A stretch of 40,810 nucleotides of DNA from Fragilaria radians (Eukaryota > Bacillariophyta > Fragilariophyceae > Fragilariales > Fragilariaceae). The first letter of the stretch is position 1; each line of letters begins with the position of its first letter. The notes below the pieces were generated by a model. It did not search any database and was not told the origin of the DNA. It saw only the letters and a program-made list of their open reading frames with translations. Both the position numbers and the translations under genes were made by a program. Shown here one piece after another: positions 1 through 9,951 of this stretch. Location: the NCBI GenBank assembly GCA_900642245.1, contig CAAAJI010000021.1:303746-344555 (forward strand), written 5' to 3'.

Positions 1-66
1 AGAGAATGAGGATGGTGAGAAAGCTGTGACAGACCCGATGACAAGTGCAGCAAGTGAGAGATTCAT
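1..66 (-). CDS. chlP: Geranylgeranyl reductase (ChlP) copy 1, 5' end only
   Basis: This is the start codon and first 22 codons of a third ChlP gene, read leftwards out of the window. The encoded peptide starts MNLSLAALVIGSVTAFSPSS, the same leader as copy 2 (4419 downwards) and very close to copy 3 (MKLSVAALV...). The shared sequence continues about 25-30 bases upstream of the ATG into the 5' leader of copy 2 and then diverges. The peptide is a hydrophobic signal sequence ending TAF-SPSS, the A-F junction typical of bipartite plastid presequences in diatoms. The rest of the gene is outside the window, so it cannot be said whether this copy is intact. The identification rests wholly on identity to the two fuller copies. 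Confidence 0.85.
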   Translation of the reverse strand, partial: MNLSLAALVIGSVTAFSPSSFS

Positions 67-2634
67 CTTTCGTAATTAAACACTTGAATTCAAATGAACA
101 CACAAATAAAGATTGGAAAATCTTCAAATCCAAAAGAACCAAGTTGAACTTTTCTTTGCTACGTCATGTGTAAAAAATGTACCATCGTTTTTTCGTTGCC
201 AGAGGTTTTCTTGCTTCTTTACCAAATTCTAGATTTCTTTCACAAAGTATCTTCACGTGGATTCACGTGGTTGTTTTGAAGAATTTATTCCAAAATACCA
301 GTAGTCCTAACGGTACATTTGATTGACAGCTGGACTATAATTTAATTCACAACATATTAACTGAAAAATATGTCATCTGCTTTACATGCCATGGAACGTA
401 TTTGTGTGCATGTATTGTGTGAAAATATGTTATACTGGATAATCCAAGTAGAAAAGTGTTGTCTATAGCTGGAAAATAAGTATTTTATCTAGCTATTAAA
501 ATGCAACATTTTTCTTTAGTTCTGTGTGATCTGAATTAAAAGAGGTTGCTGGACTCCATCTCTTAATTAGATATGTTTGCAGCTTAATGTGTAAAATCAA
601 TAAAGATGTAACTTACATAGTCTCGACGTGGAGTAAGTATTCCGAATTCATAACTACATTGATAAAGTTCATGAGGTCATTGCCAGATAATGCTAAGCCC
701 GCTTAATTTTCCTCTTCTCGGAATCAGGCTAATAAGGGAGAGATAATGTTTGTCAATCAAAGTTCGGAATATGTTGTCTTTGTCAACATTTCTTTCATGT
801 TGCCTCAAGTAACAGTCTCGAAGTAGGGTATCAACCACTTTGTAGATTTCTCAGGACATTATCAACAACGGTGCAGATGTCTCAGAATATTCAATCTTGC
901 AGATGCGGATCTATCAAAAATACTGTGCGAATCTAGGTTGCCCGGATCAATGAAGAGTTCACTTTATGAGTGCTGCCAACCTTGGAAGTATTCCGCTTGT
1001 CCGTCTTGTCCCCCTTTTTGACTGTCATCCTTATTTCAGATTGATTGCCTGATAAACAATCATGTGATTACAATGCTTAACGTTGGGATGATGAAATTAT
1101 AAGTTTTGGTCCATTTAAGATTTTGCCTTTTATTGAATATTTTATTTGAAATCCTGTATGGAGTTAACATGCGGAATTTTCAAATAGCTTGAATCATCCT
1201 TTATTTGTCATGGTGTTACTTTTGTCCTCAATCCTATATGTTTTCCACCTGAGGGCAAGTTATACAAAGTTGTGACGGAATTCCAATGAAAGCTTAAGGG
1301 TTGCTCTCTTAACGTAGGGTTAAAATTCAATATACGCAGTATTGGATGCCTCTTATTTAGATTCACTACTGCGCTTCATAACAATTGAAGAAATTACACG
1401 AATATTCCTCATCTCGGTCTATCAGGCAGAATTGTTGCTTTATTCATGTAGTATACTTTGGCAGACATGATGAGAAGCCACTTTTGTAACAATGACAAAA
1501 CAAGTGTACTGTTCCGTGCTAAACCTTTCTAAAAGAATTTTTATTTTTAATCAGGATGAAATTGCCCCATCTCCACAACTGACTAAAGTGATTTAAAACA
1601 ATATCATAACATGTTTGAACAATGCTATCAACAATATATTGGCGTGGACTAATGGATATGAAATATACAAATTTAAAGGTGCCAATGCCATCAATTGCAT
1701 GACATTTCACAATAGTAGTAACGAAATAGTGATCAAATTGATTTTCCAGAGACTCAGAAACGGTGACAAATGATTATCATAATGTGGGAAAAAGAGTACA
1801 TTCAGAAAAGAGTCCAAAGGCCAAAACATCAGAAGGTCTATAAAGTATGAAAAGAATTAGGTTTGAAGAGCAGAAAGTGGCTTTGGAAATTAAGCGCCAC
1901 TGTAAGTAGAGTATAAATTTAAAGAAAGGAATTCTTGTTGAGCATCACTTTTTGCCGTTTTGTGATTGGAGAAGCATCTGAAAATTCTGGAACTTCCAAA
2001 GGGAATAACTATCATTACTGCATAAAGATTTATGCGTGTGGTTCATCAGCAATTACATAAGAATTTTAAAACTAGAAGAAATCAGCTAGTCTGAAATTGA
2101 ATTCCTGATGAAAAGAAAGTTAGGTGAGAACCAGATTGATGGTTTGCAATTGAAGCATGTGATATACTAAAATTGAAATCATAGTGAACGCAATTAGTTT
2201 AATCACAACGGAAGTGTTTTCTCTAATCCACAAAATTTAAGGTAAAACAAAATTATTTTCTTGTATTGAGGCAGGATAGCGCATGCTGATGATTTACAAG
2301 AAAAGGGAATTTGCGTTGAAATCCTCATGTTTAATTATAACCGAAAATTCGAGGCATACACATGGGATTTTGAATCATGCAAAAGCAGCATCAAGCGGGT
2401 TCTCACATTAGGTAATAAAGAGAACAAATATGCCTCCTTCCAGAAGAATATAACAGTGGTCATCACAAAATGAAAAGTGAAGCTGGAATGATGCTACACA
2501 CTATGGAAGAAATCTATTTCAAGTCATCCATATAGATAATCATTATTATAAGCTGTTCTGTGATGTATGTAGACTGGATTATATATTACAATGCTTCAGT
2601 CTATTAGAATGCGTGTGCCCAAAAAATTCATTCT
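67..2634. other. Intergenic region between ChlP copies 1 and 2
   Basis: AT-rich sequence with no gene I can support. The first few hundred bases are the upstream region of ChlP copy 1 and contain the G-box element. The right end is the 3' flank of copy 2. It has no similarity by eye to the 3' flank of copy 3. The only notable reading frame (1519-1710, 63 codons) has no recognisable motif. Confidence 0.6.
254..307 (-). promoter_or_regulatory. Candidate upstream element of ChlP copy 1: double G-box plus GTAGTCC
   Basis: Two CACGTG palindromes (254-259 and 264-269) lie exactly 10 bp apart, about 190 bases upstream of the copy 1 ATG. GTAGTCC follows at 301-307. The same two words recur in the same order upstream of copies 2 and 3, although the surrounding sequence does not align. 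CACGTG is the G-box core bound by bZIP and bHLH factors; a role here is inferred from the three-way recurrence only. Confidence 0.4.
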
Positions 2635-4419
2635 CTAGATGCGTTTCTGACTTTCGACGGGATTCGAAAATTCTGCGTCTGGCTTAGCATTAGAGTATCC
2701 TCGAATCAAGCATCCGATTGTTTCTCCCAAAAGTTTGAGATCGTCAATTGGATTGTTTCCCTGCACCCGTTTGTATAAGTAGGAATCGAACGTCACCTGT
2801 TGTACGTATTTGGAGTTGCAAAGTTCAACGAAAGCTTCTCGCGCACCGTTGTTCACGTAGAATACCTTTTGAAGAGCATCCAAAACTGCGTAAGTCGGAC
2901 CATAGAGACCATCATACTTCTTGATATAAGTTTGCTCGATTTCAGCTTGTGTAGGAAGTCGAGATCCTCCTTTCATCAGCTTGACAATTTCCTCTGCTGC
3001 CATGCGTCCCGATTTGGCTGCAAAGTAAATACCCTCACCAGAACATTTTGTGACATATCCTGCAGCATCACCCACTAGGGCAATACGACCTTGAACTCGG
3101 CGAGGTCGATAGTGCTCAGGAATTGGGTGAGCTTCAACTTTAATGATCTTTCCTCCAGCAATCTTGTCACCGGCTCGATCACGAATAGCTTTTTGGTATT
3201 GCTTGATGGCAGGTCTATTCACAACGGTTCCAGTTCCCACACCAACATGGTCATATTTTGGGAAAACCCAACCATAAAAGTCTGGAGAGACATCATCACC
3301 AACATACATTTCAGCCATTTCCTCGTAGAATTTCATCTTTTCGTCAGGGATCTTGATTCGCTCTTGGAATGCAATAGCAAAGTTATATGACCCGGCATCC
3401 ATGGCCTTGGCAACACGTGAGTTAGCGCCATCCGCACCAACAATCAAGTCTACTTGCATGGATTTCGCAACTCCTGCGGAGGAACCTTCTTGATATTCTT
3501 GATAGTTGATTGTGTATTGGTTTTCAGATACCTTGTGATCAGAAGGGACATCGATACTTGTCACAAGACCGTTCACAATTTCAGCACCATAACCGATGGC
3601 TCGGTCGCGAATGTATTTGTCTAGAATTTCACGACGACACATTCCGATGTATTCATCAGGCTGAAGAGTATCTCCAATATTTACCTCTACACCGGTTGGT
3701 GAAATGAGATTCATTTGGCGGACCTGGTAATGATAGACAAAAGTTACATTGAGATACTCTTCGTAAACGGATAACAGCAAAATATGAAAGAGGATTATCG
3801 AATTGGATGTGATGTATGAATTTACACAATTCCGATTTTGTGTTGGAGGAAAGAAAGATTTTTCTACACACAAACACGTACAAATCCTACCAGCTAAATC
3901 TCTCGACTTCAACTTATCTGATGGATGTGATTATGCAACGATGCAAAATACCAACATGCGATTCTGTCCGTCAATCGAAATCGATTCAACTTTATCATCG
4001 CATCAAACAAACAATATTCAAGGATCCCTCATCCACAGAATGTTATCGTATCAAACAAACCATATTCCATGCACAAAATGAACGAATATCCACAACGACG
4101 TCTCAACTTTCTTACCTTACGATCGACCACACTCTCTGGAAGGTTAAACTCACCAACCATGCAGAGAGGGATAGCACCACCACATGGCTTGGCGTTATCG
4201 AGCTTGCGCTCGAAAAAGAACAGTGTCAATGCCTTTCTCCTGAGCAAAAATCTCAGCAGCACAAGCCCCCGACGGACCGCCTCCAACAACTGCCACTTTG
4301 TATTTCATGCATAATGCGCTAGAAGATGCAGGCACATTACCTACACTGCTTCCGGAGAATGAGGATGGTGAGAAAGCTGTGACAGACCCGATGACAAGTG
4401 CAGCAAGTGAGAGATTCAT
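2635..4419 (-). pseudogene. chlP: Geranylgeranyl reductase (ChlP) copy 2, frameshifted in exon 1
   Basis: Two exons, 4419-4116 and 3723-2635, flank a 392-nt intron (3724-4115) with GTAAG donor and CCAG acceptor. Exon 2 encodes the same 362 residues as copy 3, including the VGADGANSRVA and RIALVGDAAGYV flavin-binding motifs. Exon 1 carries a run of five A (4213-4217, plus strand) where copy 3 has four. This shifts the frame after ...IDTVLF and leads to a stop at about residue 74; the correct frame resumes as ERKLDNAKPCGG downstream. The start is the ATG at 4419; a longer reading to 4446 begins with TTG and was not used. The stop is TAG. Either this is a young pseudogene or the extra A is a homopolymer assembly error; with one base removed it would be a full 463-residue enzyme. 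ChlP reduces the geranylgeranyl chain to phytyl in the plastid. Confidence 0.85.
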
Positions 4420-6456
4420 CTTTCGTAATGAAACACTTGAATTCAATTGGGGCGTTTTGTATTCTGATCTTTTTTCTGGAAGTTGAACTTCTTGATCAGG
4501 TCATGAGCATAAAATCCATTACGGAGTGTTTGATTGGTTAATGTTTTGCAGTTGTTTCTCCAGAATTTGAATCTTCACGTGGATGGTGGACTGTTGTAGT
4601 CCAAGACTGTACTTGTGTTTTTGTCAGGTTTGTGACAAAATTCATTTTTTGTCATGCCAAGGCTTTTGCTGTGGAGGGATAAGATTTTGTTGAGGTCTTG
4701 GAAGATATCATGTTTTAAATACTTCTGGGTAGACCATATCATCTGTCTCCTAATCGTTTTGGTCGGCAATTGCTCTTGTGTGATGTAAATTATCCTTTTA
4801 ACGCTAGACTGTTTTAGACTTATTTGTTTCACTCTTCGTAGTGGACCTTTTTGATTGCCTATTGATTATGTTTCTCATTTTTTCAAAATTCGTCGTTAAC
4901 TAATCCTATATTATTATAGCAATTATTTGATACAATAGTCTTAGAAATTGTGCTTTATCTTTTTGTTGCTAGGCATCCGTTGCTCCCTTAGCAACCATGA
5001 TTTTTATCAAGAAAAAATTAAAGTAGACTAATACATCCCATTTTATTTTGAATTTCTCTCAAAGTTTCTTCAATTCCTTTTATGCAAGCACATTTATTGC
5101 GGTGAATCCATACTCTGCTTTAGTTGGATGCATTCCAACTCCGGATCATTGTTTTTCTTGATAATACCATTTTGATGTAATATGTGGCGAATCTCCTCGC
5201 GTGATTCTCTTTTCGAAACTTTTTGGTCACTTAATTATTGTTTCTACGACATGAGTATAACAGTATAAGCAATAGTATAGGAAATTTTGCACATTTAGTA
5301 TACTTCTTAGCTCTATAGATAGACTTCATTAAAAGAGTTTTGGGAGGAATGCGGTTCCAGCACATGCAGCAACAACTGGCGTTGTAGTTTAGAATAGTAA
5401 ATCAAGGTATGTTTTCATTTTGACGCCTATTGTATCATATTTATGACTACTGCTATTTCTATGATCTTAATCTAATACGTCTGCCGACATATTGATTGAA
5501 TTGGGATTGTGGTTAATCACTACCACCTTAGTTTACGTCGCCAATAAGTTGACCTGCAACATGTCCATCTTGGTAATTTTTTTTATATATGGTAGTCATT
5601 TTTAAGTTCGCTAGTTGTATTTCTGGATTTGAAAAATGTGCTCAAGAGAGATCTGCAAAACAAGTGACTTCAAGTGGATTCTACAGCTGACTTTCGAAAT
5701 TATCTCCGATTTCTTTACTTTCAACCTGTTAGATCACTCTGACTCGTCACCGACGGATGAATAGCTCACCATTTTTACTTCGTGGATCTTTTTCGTGCAT
5801 GGTAAGTAGCGCCCAATACGGTTTTGTTGCATGTTTAGAACCATTTCCTTGTCAAGTACTGGTTGTGTAGGCAATCTTTAGCTGCTAAGGAGTTTAACCA
5901 TTTGCTATTCTCATCAAATGTCTAATTTTGCAGCTCATGTGACATCAAAATATGACTTCCATTTAGTTTAGGATTTAACTTGATGAATAACTGCGCCAAA
6001 AACATATAGTTTGGTTCTGTTATCATATCCAAGGAATCGGGGTTGTGGGCAGCATGAAAGCTAATTATTAGTGATTGACTCCTTGACATCTGATGATGTA
6101 GGATTCTTCAGTCAAAGGTTCAGAAAATGACTTTTGTGGAACGATTCTCATAGCACCTCTTTCATACTTTGACTGATTTGTTAGGGTACCAAATTCTTGT
6201 TCCTGTTGAAATCCCGAAACTCTAGTGGCAAGAAATAACTCTTTTCTTTTCCTCTCTATGAATCTTTGACTAATTCGACTTCAGTGGTACTATTCAGTCA
6301 TCGGTTTTTATAACGCCCTTGCTTCAAAAGTGTCTTTCACCACCCCACCAGAGCATTGTTTAACTTTCCTTTTGCTTCAGTGTACTACTACTGCTTCATC
6401 TATTCACTTCATAATCGGCGGAAATTCATTCTTCTGCAAAGAGCATTCTTAGTAAC
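4420..6456. other. Intergenic region between ChlP copy 2 and ARL1 (divergent promoters)
   Basis: The two flanking genes diverge, so this stretch must hold both promoters. The left 200 bases carry the ChlP copy 2 upstream element. The last 200 bases before the ARL1 ATG are rich in TTC/CTT pyrimidine tracts, as expected for a 5' leader. No coding sequence was recognised in between. Confidence 0.55.
4576..4602 (-). promoter_or_regulatory. Candidate upstream element of ChlP copy 2: G-box plus GTAGTCC
   Basis: CACGTG at 4576-4581, in the context TTCACGTGGAT, and GTAGTCC at 4596-4602 lie about 160-180 bases upstream of the copy 2 ATG. Both words occur in the same order upstream of copies 1 and 3. 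Function is inferred. Confidence 0.4.
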
Positions 6457-7176
6457 ATGGGAATTTTAATGAGCAGACTATTCGAAAGTTTATTCGGATC
6501 GAAGGAAGTTAGAATGTTAATTCTTGGATTGGATAATGCAGGAAAGACAACGATTCTATACAGGCTTCAAAATGAAAGCGATGAAGCAGTGCAAACCATT
6601 CCTACGATTGGCTTTAATGTCGAAACACTTCAATACAAAAATATTAAGGTAAGGCGGTCATAATCTAGTAGATATCGTACTCAGAATGCTACTGCATGAT
6701 GAAAGAATCGGAATCTCGTCATCCCTTAGTAGCATAACCGCTACTAAGAAACTCAAAGAGTACAATTCAATATAGTGTGGCGCTAATGTCTGGCTCTTTC
6801 GTCCTCTTAGTTTCAAGTTTGGGATTTGGGAGGGCAAACTTCAATTCGACCCTATTGGCGATGTTATTATCCCAATACAGATGCTATCATTTTTGTAGTC
6901 GATTCAGCAGATTCTGAGCGAATGGCTGTGGCAAGAGGAGAGCTTAATGCCATGTTGGAGGAAGAAGATTTACGAGATGCCATTCTTCTGGTATTTGCCA
7001 ACAAGCAAGATCAAAAAGGAGCCCTCAACGCTCAACAAATTAGTGATGCCCTTGGTCTACCAGAGGTACGAAATCGTCAGTGGTCCATTCAAGAAACATC
7101 AGCTTTGCAAGGAAAGGGGCTCTTTGAGGGATTTGACTGGTTGGTAACAAGCATTAAGGGTGGTGAGGAAGCCTAA
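6457..7176 (+). CDS. ARL1: ARF-like GTPase ARL1
   Basis: A small Golgi GTPase of the ARF family; in other eukaryotes ARL1 recruits GRIP-domain golgins to the trans-Golgi. Exon 1 is 6457-6648 (64 codons) and exon 2 is 6811-7176, split by a 162-nt intron with GTAAGG donor and CTTAG acceptor, in phase 0. The joined protein is 185 residues, close to the usual 180-182. Motifs: Gly2 for N-myristoylation, P-loop GLDNAGKT (24-31), switch I TIPTIGFNVET, WDLGGQ (68-73), NKQD (128-131) and TSA (160-162). The stretch FQVWDLGGQTSIRPYWRCYY is diagnostic of ARL1 rather than ARF1, which has WDVGGQDKIRPLW. Exon 1 appears to have about two extra residues (NESDEA) between the P-loop helix and switch I compared with animal ARL1. 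The gene stands alone, divergent from ChlP copy 2. Confidence 0.93.
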
Positions 7177-8415
7177 TTTTACCAAACATTCTTTGGTTGT
7201 CGTATCCCAATCATTCGAGGGCACGATTGATTCGTTTTGACAAGAGCTGATCGAAACAATTTCATCATCCTGCTCTTATGCCTTCCATGTAGTCATGGCA
7301 GTTCGAAACCTGAACTGTTAAAATCATAGTCCGACAGAATTTTTCAACCTTAACATACATTCAGTTTTTGATACATTGCTACCATCCATAGTGGGAATAT
7401 ACCTAAAGCGTTCCTCTGAATTGAAATTAAATGTGCGCCTAATTAGAAGCTCCTGACAGTATTCAAATGATACAACCGAGTTGCGTAATTGCCTTGAATT
7501 TGAATCCTAATTTATCGTTGTCTCCCTCTATTCGAAAATGGTTCTAGGGCATTATTCAACATTCCGTTGTAATTGCATGTCATAAGTTAAAACTGGTTGG
7601 TCATGAATATAGCAAAAGATTCAGAGTTTCATGTCGATTAATTCCAGTCATGCTAGAAGGAATCCATTTTCTAAGCTCCATTCTATTCCTAATGTGGGAT
7701 TAGCATTCGATAATCTTGAAAAGGCTGCTGTAAGGCTATTTTTCACCTGTGATGAGGCTTGCCTGGATATCCAGCATTGGAGTGGTCTATTATAGAACTT
7801 AATTCGGAATTTATAAAATGGTTCCTTATCATTGGGTCACTATAAAAAGTAAATTCCCAGTTACTCATGCTTAGCACGCAGTGAATACAAATTGCATCCG
7901 TGTTGATGCATATTGGGAAAGTAAGGAAGTAAGCTTTCTATTTCAAGATAGACTATAGTTTTCCTTAGTAATGTGAAACCAAAAAACATTGAATACTAAT
8001 TTTTTTACCAATTTCACCGATATCTAACCATAAAACATAATTCAGAGGCGCTTTAGGATCACTTATAAATTTATCTTGGAGTACAGTAAAAAAATTTACC
8101 AGATAAATGACGACATCCCTCTCAACTTGAACATCCATTGAGTTGACAGTAAAAGAAATCAAAAGACAATTTGTTTCGTTTGAATATACAATAACCGTGA
8201 TTGACGTACAGCTCAAAATACCCTTTATACATTATAATTTTGAGTTAAGATGTATAGTCCTTGGGGTTCCTTTATTTGTGAAAAAACGATAGTCTTATAG
8301 TCACTAGCATACCTGACATGTTTCATAACGATTCGTAACTTATGTACCGCTTCTAATGTTTCAAATATTCGTGATGAAACGATATCAAATTATGATGTCA
8401 GTTCGCTGTCTAGTT
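7177..8415. other. Intergenic region between ARL1 and the P450 (convergent 3' ends)
   Basis: AT-rich sequence between two converging genes. It should hold both 3' UTRs. The only reading frame of note (7965-8216, minus) has no recognisable motif. I see no repeat or RNA gene. Confidence 0.55.
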
Positions 8416-9951
8416 TCATAAAGATACCTTTAAGTTTATCCTTGGAACGATTCGTAACGGCACACCTCCTTTGGGTAGAACTGTAAATCCAGCTTGCATA
8501 TCATGGTACAAGTCTTCGGGGTTGGTATTTGGTCCTAATCGGTCGTCAATGAATTGAACCGAGTGAATCATCGTTCGCAATAAAATTCGTAACCATACTT
8601 GTGCGATTGGTTGACCTAGACAATTCCGAGGTCCCGCGGCGTATGGAATGAAAGATGATGATTCCAGACTGGTAGGGCCTTCTAACCAGCGCTGTGGAAC
8701 GAATCGATTGGGATGATGTTGCCATATTTGAGGATTCCGGTGCAGACTGTAAATCCAAACGCAAGCCAAGGCTCCCTTGGGTAATGTGACCTCAGGGAGA
8801 ATGATATCTTTTTGAATGTTCCGAATGACAAAGGGAGCGACAGGAAATAGTCGCATGGATTCCTTAATGACTGCATCTAACAATGGCACCTTTGCTCCGT
8901 CTCCTTGATCAGCTGCTGCGAGGATATCGGCTGCAAGGCGATATTGGATGTCTGGATACAAACTCAAGAGGTGCAATGTCCACGAAAGGGTTGCCGCACC
9001 AGTATCGTGACCCGCAAAGAGTAGGGTTATGGCATCATCCCGTAAGGCGTTAGGTGCACCATGGGTCGCTGTTTGCAATGGGAGCTGGCCCAGGGGTGAA
9101 TCCAGATGAGCGTTTGCCACGGCAGACTGTGCCAATGATCGAATGGGAATCATGGCATCCTCTTCCTGGAGGTACATTAGAGAAAAGCATTCGTAACACC
9201 ACCTTGGAAGGAGAAACCAAATGGACCTTGATTGTGCCAAAAGAATCATCCGAATGTGTGCCACGGCAATTAAGTACTTGTCGACTTCAGTGTCAGGATC
9301 TGTTCCAGTCAGATATCGAAATATTAATGAGAGAGTTGATCGCTGTAATATGGGAACGACATCTATTATTTTTTCTGTAGTACTCAATAGCTTTTCCACC
9401 AATTTATTTGCCGCATTTTGTGCTTCACTTTCGATGCGATTTCCAGGACGCATCATCAAGCAATGTAATACAGAAGCACGCTTGGAACGCCACTCGTCAC
9501 CATCTGAGGAGAAAACACCATTTCCGCTAAAATTATGAAAGTGATTATATGCCGGCGATTTGGCAGCTCCTGTCGAGCAGGCTATGGAAGATTTACTGCG
9601 CTTTGTTGATGACGACGACGACGACGACGACGACGACGGCAATGATGAAACGTCTTGAAGGATAGCCCGTGCTGGTATAGGATGTGCAATATGTATGACA
9701 GGCGTTGATATTCCATACACTGTTGCATAGCATCCATAGGGACCTTGTAATCGATGCATACGCGATAGGATATTTGTGATTGTGGAGGATGGCATTTTCT
9801 GATCTTCTCCATAGGCATATGAAAAAAATCGTGGCCGCCAATAAACAGTGGGAAATTTGTCCAATAAGCGCTTGGATTGCCATCGCCGCACCATCATCCA
9901 GAAAATTAGGAGTAAAGCGATTAAGATGATGATTTCCATGATGAGTGCCAT
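8416..9951 (-). CDS. Cytochrome P450 monooxygenase
   Basis: Single-exon 511-residue protein, the normal length for a microsomal P450. An N-terminal hydrophobic anchor (residues 5-20, rich in I and L) is followed by basic residues VRRWQSKR, placing the catalytic domain on the cytosolic face of the ER. I-helix oxygen-binding motif AGHDT (313-317), ExxR in KESMR (364-367), the PERF-region NRFVPQRW (415-422) and the heme loop YAAGPRNCLG, with Cys444 as the thiolate ligand. The first heme-loop position is Tyr437 where most P450s have Phe. A run of ten serines (residues 106-115) lies in a variable loop before the C-helix and is encoded by a trinucleotide repeat. Sequence style is nearest to the CYP4-like clan, but I cannot assign a family or substrate. 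No neighbouring gene hints at a pathway. Confidence 0.93.
   Translation of the reverse strand: MALIMEIIILIALLLIFWMMVRRWQSKRLLDKFPTVYWRPRFFSYAYGEDQKMPSSTITNILSRMHRLQGPYGCYATVYGISTPVIHIAHPIPARAILQDVSSLPSSSSSSSSSSTKRSKSSIACSTGAAKSPAYNHFHNFSGNGVFSSDGDEWRSKRASVLHCLMMRPGNRIESEAQNAANKLVEKLLSTTEKIIDVVPILQRSTLSLIFRYLTGTDPDTEVDKYLIAVAHIRMILLAQSRSIWFLLPRWCYECFSLMYLQEEDAMIPIRSLAQSAVANAHLDSPLGQLPLQTATHGAPNALRDDAITLLFAGHDTGAATLSWTLHLLSLYPDIQYRLAADILAAADQGDGAKVPLLDAVIKESMRLFPVAPFVIRNIQKDIILPEVTLPKGALACVWIYSLHRNPQIWQHHPNRFVPQRWLEGPTSLESSSFIPYAAGPRNCLGQPIAQVWLRILLRTMIHSVQFIDDRLGPNTNPEDLYHDMQAGFTVLPKGGVPLRIVPRINLKVSL
9611..9637. repeat. (GAC)9 trinucleotide repeat inside the P450 gene
   Basis: Nine perfect GAC units on the plus strand, read as serine codons on the minus strand. 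With adjacent imperfect units they encode the ten-serine run of the P450. Such a repeat is expected to vary in length between strains. Confidence 0.9.

Noticed and set aside
1519..1710. 63-codon minus-strand frame
   Set aside because: No motif, low complexity, gene-poor surroundings; expected by chance.
2800..3707. Plus-strand frames opposite ChlP exon 2 (and the same set at 16365-17272)
   Set aside because: They are identical in both copies only because the coding strand is; no protein features of their own.
4420..4446. Upstream extension of ChlP copy 2 to 4446
   Set aside because: Begins with TTG; the ATG at 4419 matches the starts of copies 1 and 3.
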